This document shows positions 1 through 11,500 of a DNA stretch of 64,000 nucleotides, piece after piece (positions within the stretch are counted from its first letter, which is position 1; each line of letters opens with the position of its first letter). The position numbers and the translations under genes are program-made. This stretch comes from Stichopus chloronotus (taxonomy: Eukaryota > Echinodermata > Holothuroidea > Aspidochirotida > Stichopodidae). The DNA lies in contig CM037832.1 in the NCBI GenBank assembly GCA_021234535.1, positions 2,114,359 through 2,178,358 on the forward strand. Reading direction: 5' to 3'. Under the pieces are notes generated by a model. The model did no database searches. It was not told the origin of the DNA and saw only the letters and a list, made by a program, of their open reading frames with translations.

Positions 1-439
1 ATTTAGGAATAGTTTAATCGTGCTAAAGATAATAGCCCCTTGCAGCAAAATAACAGCTATTAGCTACCGTCAAAAAGAAAAAAGGTCAATCAAACGAAAT
101 CACCAGTGCTACATACTGAAAGGAAATTTTTTCACCTCATAGAAAATGTCATTTTTCTTTGTCTTAGTTGTAACTGCACAATAGGTAAATATGGTTGGTC
201 AGAGTACGGCTAAGGACATAATAATGTCTACAGGTGTTATTGGTGTACAGTTGTTAAGTTTCCGAGATAGGGTCCAACTGTTTTCTACACTGCTTGACAA
301 CCTTATTTTTAACATCACCATTTTGTGTTACGTAATTAGATGGAAATACTTTATAACTTCAATAGAACTATCTTTATATACTACAATTAACATATCTGTT
401 TATCTATAATCTCATCGAAGGGTATATTCTTTCACTGAC

Positions 440-518
440 CTTCGTATTCTAGTTCCAGCGAAACCAGCTAGTATACCGCAAGGTACCGCCATACCGGCCA
501 TCGGGAGATATATGACGC
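440..518 (-). CDS. SLC18-like exon 9 (about TM8)
   Basis: The exon completes residue 353 and codes 354-378, GVIYLP followed by a small-residue helix ending AGTRIRR. It aligns with the VMAT segment GVAFLPA...HKMGR. The acceptor CACAG and the donor AG/GTCAGT are on the minus strand. It ends two bases into a codon, so the gene continues off the left edge. No convincing next exon was found in 1-437. Confidence 0.8.
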
Positions 519-3500
519 CTGTGTGAGGGTATATAAATTACACATAAAACATTGTCTGAAAGATAGCATGTAACTCTTTTGCTTTACAACCAAATACTAA
601 GATTTTCAACTGAATTAATTATTTTTGTTATGTATTATCTCATCGCCCTATAGGGGCAAGATGAGATATTGTAGTCACTTGGCTAGTGTAGCTATATATT
701 GCACTGTGCACCCATGGGAGAATGGTTGCCATGGAAATACTTGGAGTGGATGGGTAGCGACACCCCAGGGGTACCCCATGGTAGAGTGACCATAGGTACA
801 GGAGGGTCCTGTTGGGTGGTATAAATGAAAACGTGTCTGTGCCAATGGGTGCGTGCGTGTGCATGTGCGTGCGTGTGTATGTGAGTCCGGACCTGTCCAA
901 ATTGTGGTTTTTCCAGAATAGTTTGAAAAGCATATGAGCGATTAAGTTGAAACTTGGTAAGGTTGTGCATGATGCCAATATGTGCGAGAAGTATTCGTTG
1001 TATGGTAAATCAAGTCAAATTTGCTGATTTTTTAGAAAAAAAAAAAGCCAAGTTTGCCCCAAAATTGGTAGTTCCAGCATATCTTGAGAAGTATTTGAGC
1101 ATTTAATGCAAAATTTTGCAAAAACTTACCTGAGAATGAAATACTCAAGGTGTATCACTTTTGTAGTAAAGAGAGTGAAATTTGCTGATTTTTGAGGAAA
1201 AATCCAATTTTGCCCCAAAATTTGTATTTCCAGCTCATCTTGAGAACCATTAGACCAATTAACTTAAAGTTGTTAGGACTTACCTGAAAACACATTGTTC
1301 AACATAATATTACTCTAATGGTAAATCCAGTGAATTTTGCTGATTTTGGAGGAAAAAAAAGCCAATTTTGTCCCAAAATTGGTATTTCCATCATATCATG
1401 AGATGTATATGAGCATTTAATGCAAAATTTTGCAAGGACTTACTTGAGAATGTAATATTCAAGGTATATCACTTTTGTATTAAAGAGAGTGAAAATTGCT
1501 GATTTTTGTAGAAAAAAAAAGCCAATTTTGCCCCAAAATTTGTATTTCCACCATATCTTGAGAGCTAATGAAGCATTATACTCAAAATTTTGCAAGGCCG
1601 TTCCTGTGAACACAGTTATGAAGATACAGTATAATACTCTTATAGTATACTGGTGAATTTGTATGATTGTTTGATAACAAACTTAGAGCCAGCATCTGGG
1701 TCAATAGACACCACCTTTTTAACTTTAGCCAAAACATCTTTAGCAGAACTGGCCCCTGTGGGTAATGTCTTTTATGAGAACATTATTTTTAAGTCACACA
1801 ATAATTTTAGCAGAACCAGGTCCTGCACAGGTAAATAGGAGACTTATGTGCAAATATCCATATCCTGCCCCTAACTCTAACCACTAAGCCTAACCCCCAT
1901 GGAATAACCCAATGTTATAATTGTGTTATGTAGCGTAATATGCACAGATACTTTTGAGCCATTAGTTATCGTTACTTGAGCCTAGTAGCACTAGGCTTTA
2001 ACTGTAAGTTTGCTACCTTACAGTAGATATCAGTATTGAGATGCTTACCACCATTTTATTCTTGAAGAATGTTTGCCACTCATTTACAACCAGTTCCCCG
2101 AACTAGGTCTCTGTGAGAGGTGGTTGCAGTAAACTATTACAAATCTACGTGTACATGCCGTGTGTTTAAATCAATGCATGTTGGCGATGAGATACGCAAC
2201 TCCGTGGATTGCCCTCTTGTTTATTTATTTATTTCCAACATTTTCACTGACGAGACACAAATTATTCTAATGTCACACCACGATCGCTCTTTTTCCCCAA
2301 TGACGTACTTCCCAGCATTTTTGCCCTGTCCCCATATGAACGATCAATATATAAGCCGTTGTCCTTTTTTGCCCTGTCCCCTCCTATGAACGGTCAATAT
2401 ATAAGTGGTTGTCTTAAGCTGTCTTGTCCGCTAGGCCGTAATTGCTTTTTGTTCACCTGCAAAAACACTACATAACCTAGTTATATTCTCTTCCAATTCA
2501 ATCATTCACCTTAACCTACATCCTAATATAATCATTCTCTTTTTAGAGGCAATCAAACTCATGAGTCACTATAAACAAAACAGTACAAACACAGTTTAAA
2601 ACAGTAAACTTCATGGCCTAAGCCTCATTGTTAGTAAACGGAAATTCCCTTAATCTGGGTTTAATTATTTTTTTTTAATCTGTAACTTTGAATTTCTGTC
2701 AACTGTGAGGTTTTGGTACAAACTGGAAAGGTTAGTAGGCCTATGTTTTTAAGTTACAGATTTCAAGTTAATTTTTCTCTCTTCTTTCACACAAAACAGG
2801 TGCATGATTATATCCATTCCAATTGAAATAAAGTTTGCACGATCTGTGGTGAAATTTGAAATGGAAATGCAGAAAATCATATCTATGAACTGTAGGTATT
2901 GCAATCGGCAAGGATCATCAACATTTTATGTATAATCACTGTGCAGTACTGTATGCTACACTCTCTGCTGTTCTTCAAAAAATATTTCCAGCCACTGCCC
3001 TTCACACTCTATGTCAATTTTAGGACACTTGCGTGTAGTACGCCTTTGACGTATTAGTAATAATATAAAACCTACACAAATGGTGCGGCACACATTGGTA
3101 ACATACTGCCATAATAGAGATTTGGGCTGGAAGGAGTTGATGTGTGTACCGAAGTGATCTTCATCTGTAGTGCATTCATTACTCCACCTTTAACTTTCTC
3201 AGAGCTTAAATACACCAAGACTCACCTGCTTCACTGAATTCGTGGTTAATTAAGTCATTGTACCCTTTAAATTCACGAATCAGAAACTATCTGAATAAGG
3301 CGGGTCATTTAGGGAGCTCGTGAAGTTATGAATACGAACTGTTGTGGTGGATGTAACCAATTCTCCGTGGTGATTTCTTCTCATCCGGTTGTCATATTAA
3401 TGTATAATGTATGTGTATGTATCTGCCTGTCTATTTCTATCTGAATGAGGACATACAATGTATAGTCACCTGTCAAGTGAGGACTTCATCTGTCTTTTTT

Positions 3501-5467
3501 CAGGTCCTCGCAAGATATCATGTACTCAGTATAGGAGTAGAATCAAGGCCAAGGTCTAAGTCTCATGGGAAGTCCTGTCTGTGAAGGTAAAGCAGACATA
3601 TGTGCCTGTGCTTATGTTAAATCACTTATGGGGACAGACCTTGTAGCCAGGCGGGTGACGACATCTCTGTTATCATCCAATGAGGAAGAGCAGATTCAAT
3701 AATGGATACGCAACAGGCTGCCAAAGTTAATCCAACTAAAAAAGAAAGGGGGAGAAAATGGGAAATTTCCATCATCTTGAAATATAACCAACCAGAAATG
3801 GAAGCCCAGCAAGATTTTACATCAGTGAAGAAGTGACTTTCAAAGTACTCAATGGATCGGATAATTTAGTTACTCATCTACTTGTTATTTTGCGTCACAG
3901 ATGACAGGTTTTTGCAACTTCTGATGCTTAACGTTTCACCAAGTTATTTAATTAGTTTTCTCTCACAACATAAGCAAAAGATCTTCTTCACAACCGTTTC
4001 CTGTTTTATGGTATACTTATCAGGTAAAGGACATGTTCAGGTGAATTCCAATATTTTAAGTAAATGATCGATTCCCTGAACTTTCATGAAATTTTCCTTT
4101 CTCATGATTTGACCTACAACATAATTGTTATACTGTGTTACGCAGCACGACAGATACCATATTGTGTTCACTTTCTAATAAGGTATAAGTCGTATAGAAA
4201 TGTCAAGAAAGATACAAAAAAAGATTACTGTTTGACCTTGGAGGCTGCACATATGACTTCAAAGTGTTGTATCTCCTCCTCAGTCACAGCTCCCCTCTGA
4301 CCCTGTCATTACTAAACAAAAACCGACCAGGCCTCCTGTCAAACATGGATATGGCACGCAGTAAGTTTTACGCATGTACCTCTTGAAACCAGCGCAGAAT
4401 TCAGATGACTGTAATATGGCTCAGTTGCTCACACAGGGAATTGTGCATGTAACCATCATCACGTTCCAGTATTATTACCCGAGGAAATTTCCTGAGAATT
4501 TTTATTTTCAAGTAATTCTTGTTTATCATCTATTGACTTACCCACAATCCTATATACAGAGTACTTACATGCATGGCATCAGTTTGACCATTGTGGTCTA
4601 TTCAAAGTCATGTTACGTAATTAATACTTCCGTCACCTTTTGTCATTCATTTACCAACTTGTTAGTAAAGTTTCCATCTAGTGCCGTTGAAAGTACCCCG
4701 AAAAGTTCGTCATTGTATTAATGTTAAGAGCATTATAGAATCATTAAAAGGTATAACAAATTGCTACACATGGTGATGGGGGACTATTTTTGTACGCCTA
4801 TAAATGAATGGCAAAAGAAAAAAAAAGAAAACACAAGAAAGGGAGTGATCACTTTTGATCTACCCTCTCATATAACCAGTGGAACAACTCACTTGTAGAT
4901 ACACATATGTAAGGATCAAGGAGCAACTCTATGATGTCGTACAACCTACTTCCTCTCACAGATTCGTCTCTCGAATTTCCGGTCAGTAACGTAAATGAGA
5001 GTCCTATAGGGGATCAAGAGCATAATTCCAAATAAAAATAAAGAAATAAAAAAATAACACATTACACATACTGTGGAAAGTGTTCAGTCATTACAGAGAG
5101 AGAAAATTAGAGAATAGTTCACTAAATTGTAAATTATTTTACCAATGTGATTATGTACAACAGCTAATACAGCATTGCAAGAAAAAGCTAAAGTGTAAAA
5201 GAAGCATTAAGTTTAGAATCGCAAAATATTCAGATTGCCATCTCCTGAACATGCAGTTACTTTCATTTAAAATTAGAGATTCAGTTGTGAGTACGTGTGA
5301 AGTCTATATTTCGACCTGACTATCGATTGGTCCATAATTAGATAATACGATGTTCGTCTACTGTGGATGAGTTTTTAGACCTTTGGCACTCAAGCCAACA
5401 TATCTACATACATGAGATGGACAAATGGGAGGACGGAACGATAGACGGATAGATAGGTATGTACATG

Positions 5468-5501
<34 letters not shown>

Positions 5502-8500
5502 GACAGGCAGATAGACAGACAGACAGACAGACAGACAGGCAGATAAACAGTGGGAGCTAGAATGGTGAAGGGAAATACGGTGAAAGTTAACACTCACCGA
5601 GATATAAAACATAGCATGTTCCCATTATCAAGTATGGAGCAGCATTACCAAGAATATAAAATATCAACCCACCGAAAGGAGGCCCGACTGAAAAATAAAA
5701 CAAATAACAAAGAGTGGGATAATAAATACCACAATATGGCGATATAGACTTAATACATTCGAATTTATCCCCGGCTCATTTTGCTTTTGTCAGTTGTGTG
5801 AAAAAATGTAATGAAAAGTAACGGATCCCGCCGGAATTCTAACTATATACTTTTTGCTTTCTTAAAGTTTTAATCATTAATGTAAGAACTTACTCACCTA
5901 CCGAGCCGAGAGCCATGAAACTTACTTTCATGCCAACAGCAATGCCTCTCTCCTTGTCATTATCTCTGAAGACATAATTTGTTAGACCCCCCACTATATA
6001 AATAGAACATTAAATAAATCAATCAATAAGTAAATAAGTACACCTACTCTCGTGATGCTTGCGAATTTGTTATAAAGAGGATATATATATATATACTTTG
6101 TGCGACAGATAATCATGATGTATGCAACAGTATACAAGTAAATGAAATTATGGAATATTTCAATCATTGAATTAAAAAAAAAACTAACACTCAAGATTCT
6201 CTGGTACCTCGAGTAACGTGTCCACATACAGTGTTTATATTGCAGACTGTTCCATTTCATACAGAAGATGGGGACTTTTCAGGTACCGTGCCGAAAGCAA
6301 CAGCTACGGCTTATAATAATAATAATATTAATAATAATAATAACAATAGTAATAATAATAATAATAACAATACCAATAATAATGATGATGATGATGATAA
6401 TAATAATAGTAATAATAGCAATAATAATAATAATAAAATATTTTAAAGACAGTAGTACTGCACAATGACGTATCCAGGAGTTTGTGATGGGGGATGGACC
6501 GACGGGACGTCTCAGGGGAGGGGTGTCCCTCTGAGAAAATTTTAAAAAGCATAATTCTTTCAGAAAGTGGGGATTGAGATGCTAAATGGTTGCACGTTTT
6601 CATCTGTTTGGATACTGCACAAGTGTAATCAAAGCTTGAATGTAACGGGTGACTCTGTTTCAGTCTGGTTTCTCCCTCCCACCGACGTAATGGTCGGTAG
6701 GGAGAAATCGTGGATGGAACTTAATTCAGACTTAATGAGGGCCAGGGTATCGTTCATTCATGTCCATATATTACGAGAATGTCGCAAAATGGTAACTCAG
6801 TAACAGACCGCCCTTGAAGTCCCCTTACGTATTTTGCTTTGGTCTTGCCACATGTTTTCCACAAAAATGGGATAGACACAACAATGGTTTACAAGTATGT
6901 CGACTTTCCCCAAACCGACGCATTTTCGACTTCCGCAGATTTTGTCCAAGGTGGGGGGGGGGGGGGTGGAAAGCCAAAAATGTTCTTGTACCCTCATCCA
7001 ACTGATGTTGGGGCTCCGCTTACACAGTACTGTCTACATTCGGCCCCCCCCCCCCCCTCCTAATCTTTTCTTCCAATTCCAGATATTTGTGTCAGAAATT
7101 TTCTCTACAAGGACTCTACGCGCCAACGGGTGGTAAAGCGCCGCTTAGTGTGAGGGCAATTGCAACACGTAATTTCTGCCTCCAATCCTCTTTAAAGAAA
7201 CATATCACATCCCTGACAAGTGGTCGCCTTCACTCTGTATGCTCCTTCGACTAGTCGATCGTACACGTTTGTCTCCCCCCCCCCCCCCCCACTCCTGGTA
7301 AATGTTCCTGGCTACAAAAGTATCAACGGAGGTGTTAACGTTTTAAACAGGCGTTCAGTTTTAAACGCTTACAATGTAACTGTGAAACACTGTAAGTGTT
7401 CAAAGTTAAATGTATGTATTATTTTAATGTGCAGTTATTGTGGCGTTGTTGTTTTATAACATGTAATCTACTACCATCCGAGAGTAAGCAAGTGATTTTC
7501 AGCCTTATGTATCACTTGAACACCTGTTATAACCAAATGTGAAATACAAGAGCTTAGGCCATTGACAAACTAGAAATAAGATCTTGAAATCTGATTATTG
7601 GGAAGCCTGCATAAATTAATTATAATATAAATATATATTAAATATATTAGATATCAAATTACTTGTCCATTTTGAGGGCCTGACCTTACGATATGCGTAT
7701 ATCAGCTTGTATTGACCTGCAACTTTAATCCATAAAAAACCCATTAAAAAGAATTACATCTTTCTCATCTTGTGAATTTATCGCGTTCGACAGTAATAGT
7801 TGGGACTACACCCCACAGATCACCCTTAGATTTGCTCCTCACGTATGCGATCTATTGAGCCTCATGACAAACAGGGAAGTGTTGACTTGAAATCGCGCAC
7901 AGAAATGCTTCTAAATTTTTCGTCCAACAGGAGAGAATCACCCGATACTCTCTGCATGTACACACGTATCGCTGATCTACGTGTCAGCTAGATTATGCAA
8001 TCACCTGAAATGTTTTCCTTATGTATAGCGGACCCAAGTCACAGGCACTCCAGAAGAATGAAAACAAAAATAATTGATGAAAAACTGATGAAGCAGACAC
8101 TTAAAAGGATGGTCCAGCCACAAAAATAGCTTTGATATGTTGAAGAGTAAGTTAATTTGACCATTACAGTGAAACTTCCATTCAATTCCCATGTGTGGTT
8201 CCCGAGATATGAGCAGTTGAAGTTGCCACGTTTGTTACTGACAGTTAGCTTGGAGCAAGCAGGAGTGATGTCATATCCCCACATAGATAGAGTATTTTAT
8301 GTTTTTCTTTAAAATATACACCAAATTTAATACTTCAATATATAGTGATATCATAATGTGAATGTATGAGGGGTATGAGAGTTTTTTGACCTTCACGTAA
8401 CCAGTATGTAGGCTGACCACCTACTGATTTCAAGGTCAAAATAACAAATTTAAAAATGAAGAAAACAAAAGACTCTTTAGCAATGTGAAGAGATGATGTC

Positions 8501-11500
8501 ACTCCTGTTTGCTTCAAGTTACCAGTAGGTAGCAAAGAGGGTAACTTCAACTGATAAAAGAGCGAGAACCATGCATGGGAAGTGAGTGGAAATTTTACTA
8601 TAAGGGTCAGATTTACTTACTCTTACACATATCAAAGCTAAATTTCAGGCTGGACTATCCTTTTAAAGACAAAAATTCATCACCCCAGACAGTTTTAATT
8701 CTCCCAACCACCTACCTCTAGTACCTCCCTCAGCCTGCCTTTAATTCCTCCACATGTGTATCAAAACATGGATTCCCTGTGTACGCTGTGTAATACGAGC
8801 TGCTCTGCATCTTTCGAATTTGCTGTCTATCTAAGAGTACTGTAACTTAGAACCAGTTGAGAATTTTCCTTTCCGGGAGGTAAAAATATAGCTTAGGGTG
8901 ATGCAATACAGCCTTTAAATATCGAAAGTGTAAAAAATAAGAAACCCATTTTACTCACTTCCAATGGTCAAAAGCGAAGCTGAGATGCCATGGAGCAATC
9001 TCGCAGAGAGAATTAATGGAAAGAATGAAGATGAAGCATACACTGGAAAAAAGAGAAGAAAATACAGTGATTAGTGACGATTATGATGATGATACTGATG
9101 ATGATAAGATGGACAAAGATGACGATTGTGAAGAATAAGATGATGATGTGGATTGTGTGGATGACGTTGGCGTGGTGGTGATGATGACGTTGATAATAAT
9201 GATAAGAGTCATGATGATCAGATGGATAGTGATGACAAATTAAGAGGAGTAAGATGATAGTAATGATGATAATGATGATGATGATGATGTGAATGATGGA
9301 CTGATGGAGGTGGTGATGATGATGGTGGTGGTGATAGTACTAATGAGAATGATGATAAGGAGGATAACGATGACTTCTGTGACGAATAAGATGATGATGG
9401 AAATGATAATGATGATCATTATTATCATGATGTTGTTAAGGAGGAGGAGGATGGTGGTAATGAAGATGATGACAATGATGATGGTAGTGATTATGATGAG
9501 GGAAAGAAGAGGCGGAGATGATGGTGATTGATGGTGATGGTACGAAAGTGATGGTCATGTTAATGATAATGATTATGATAATGAGCATGATCATGATGGG
9601 CGTGATGATAAAGGTGATACCGATGATGTTGATGGTAAAGATTATGATAGTGATGACGATATAGTGCATGATGATGAATTGGAGGGGGATAGGATAGTGG
9701 TAATGATGATGATGATAATGATGGCAATGATAATGATATGTTAATGATGAGGATGATCAGAAGGGTAGTGATTATTATCATGATGAGGATGGTGGTGTGG
9801 AGAAGATTCTATAAGTATTTCCACGACGACTTAGTAATTTGAATATACATACGGCAAACGTACATGATGAATAGATGAAATTGCTGTATTGGAGACATGT
9901 ATGTTACCGAAGTAATCACTCGCCTGGATGAGAGCAATGGTATCTCATGACTATTTCAATCACTATTCATATCCTGAAAATTACCAGCTAAGAAATATTT
10001 CGTCTGTACGTATGGCAAGCCGTTTTACTTTTTATTCACGAATTAAAGATATCTTCATTGTTTTAAAGATATCTAAATTGTTCTTTTGGATATCTTTAAT
10101 TCGTTACATATGAAGATTTCTCTATAACATTTACAGATATCTACAACTAAATTAAAGATTTCTAGAATTTAATTGAAGATGTCTAGAATTTAATTGAAGA
10201 TATCTAGAATTTAATTGAAGATAGGCCCTATCTAGAATTTAATTGAAGATATCTAGAATTTAATTGAAGATATCTAGAATTTAATTGAAGATATCTACAA
10301 TTGAGGGCGAACCTCACACTAAAGGCTAAACTAAAGATCCACTTACTACAACACACAGCATGTACACAAGTAGCGTAATCATATATGGTAGTAGTATGCA
10401 CTGTACTGTACTGGAATCAATAAGTAATCGCGAAACGTCATCCAACGTCCTGGATATACGATCAAGAACTCGAACATTTTCACCTCTCACGGCCATAGCT
10501 ACAGTACAGCATTATGTATATAGCGCTAGTGTGTACTGCAGTGTAAAGTAGTAAGTATGTAGGGCACACCGCACCTGAGCAGAGTGAGTTAGCAGACAGG
10601 ATCTGTATTTGTGGATATCTGACGTCATTTTTGGGGATATCTGACGTCATATTTAAAGATATCAGAAATTCATTTACAGATATCTGACGTCATATTTAAA
10701 GATATTCGAAATTCTTTTACAGATATCTCTATTATATATATAGATATCCGAAAATGATTTACCGATATCTGACGTCATATTTAAAGATATCTGTAATTCA
10801 TTTAGAGATATCTGAAATTCATTTACAGATATCTCTGTTATATTTATAGATATCTGAAAATCATTTACAGATATCTATAATTCGTTTACAGATATCTGTA
10901 ATTTATTTGTAGATATCTCAATTTAATTTACAGATATCTGAAATTCATGTAATATTAAAGATATCTTTAATGGAATTAAAGATATCTTCAAATAATTAAA
11001 GATATCTATAAAGGAATTAAAGATATCTTGAATTATTTGAAGATATCTGCAATTGTTTAAAGATATCTGTAATCCTATTAAAAATATCTTTAATTATTTG
11101 AAAATATCTTGAATTCTTGAATAAAAAGTAAAACGGCTTGCCATATGTACCTACCTGATACTAGAACATTTAAAACAATCACGCAATAACCTACTCTTCC
11201 TCTGACATGGGTCTTAATTACATTTACCTGTACAGGATATGACGCCGAACATTATTGCGACGTTGTGAACTGGAAGAAAGCCGGTGCTAAAATAAAGAAA
11301 AAATATCACGTAATCAATCAATTTCGATATGAATCAATTAATCAATGAAACAGGTTTATTATTTCTTGTGTTGGTCAACTGAAATACTGGTATTTGAGTC
11401 ACGTTATCTCATTGTAAAGCAGTAGCATTCACATTATTATAGCGAAAATAGAATTTCTTTTCTGTCCACTCAAGAGAGAGAGGGGAGGGATAAATGCGAT

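Larger units (their letters stand above)
519..3639 (-). other. SLC18-like intron 8
   Basis: Intron of 3.1 kb. It holds a GT-rich tract (about 840-885), a four-copy repeat of about 158 bp (1005-1640) and a 48-bp direct repeat (2321-2413). The remainder is AT-rich with short ORFs that lack splice logic or recognisable protein similarity. Confidence 0.7.
5994..8958 (-). other. SLC18-like intron 4
   Basis: Intron of 2.97 kb. It holds an AAT repeat (6312-6437), a G-run/C-run pair (about 6953-7060) with another C-run near 7277, a TTAA-flanked MITE (8101-8666) and a dispersed repeat (8667-8920). No exon is required between exons 4 and 5, because their phases join directly. Confidence 0.7.
9043..11227 (-). 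other. SLC18-like intron 3
   Basis: Intron of 2.2 kb, almost wholly repetitive: a GAT-rich tract (9060-9800) and the GATATC-array element (10011-11145). The element ends only 82 bp from the donor of exon 3. Confidence 0.7.

Noticed and set aside
1..437. Next exon of the SLC18-like gene
   Set aside because: A hydrophobic minus-strand stretch near 20-60 has a possible acceptor, but the required phase meets a stop. Not supported.
640..978. 112-codon minus-strand frame
   Set aside because: It runs through a GTGC repeat and translates it as His/Thr runs. It has no domain and lies inside an intron whose flanking exons join without it.
4264..4350. Candidate extra transporter exon on the minus strand (after TTTGACAG)
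   Set aside because: It reaches a stop after about 18 codons and does not match the family. Exons 7 and 8 already join in phase.
5358..5612. 84-codon minus-strand frame of Ser/Leu/Cys repeats
   Set aside because: Translation of the (GACA)n and (AT)n microsatellite in transporter intron 6, partly overlapping the true exon 6 in another frame.
6814..7136. Overlapping plus-strand frames with poly-Gly and poly-Pro
   Set aside because: Created by the G-run and C-run. Three frames are equally open, with no splice or homology support.
9240..9781. Several frames of 60-80 codons on both strands
   Set aside because: All are translations of the GAT-rich tract.
10040..11100. Regularly spaced short repeats, CRISPR-like at first sight
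   Set aside because: The repeated core is a 6-10 bp palindrome with irregular 10-20 bp spacers in a eukaryotic intron, enclosed by transposon-like inverted ends. There is no constant 23-47 bp repeat.
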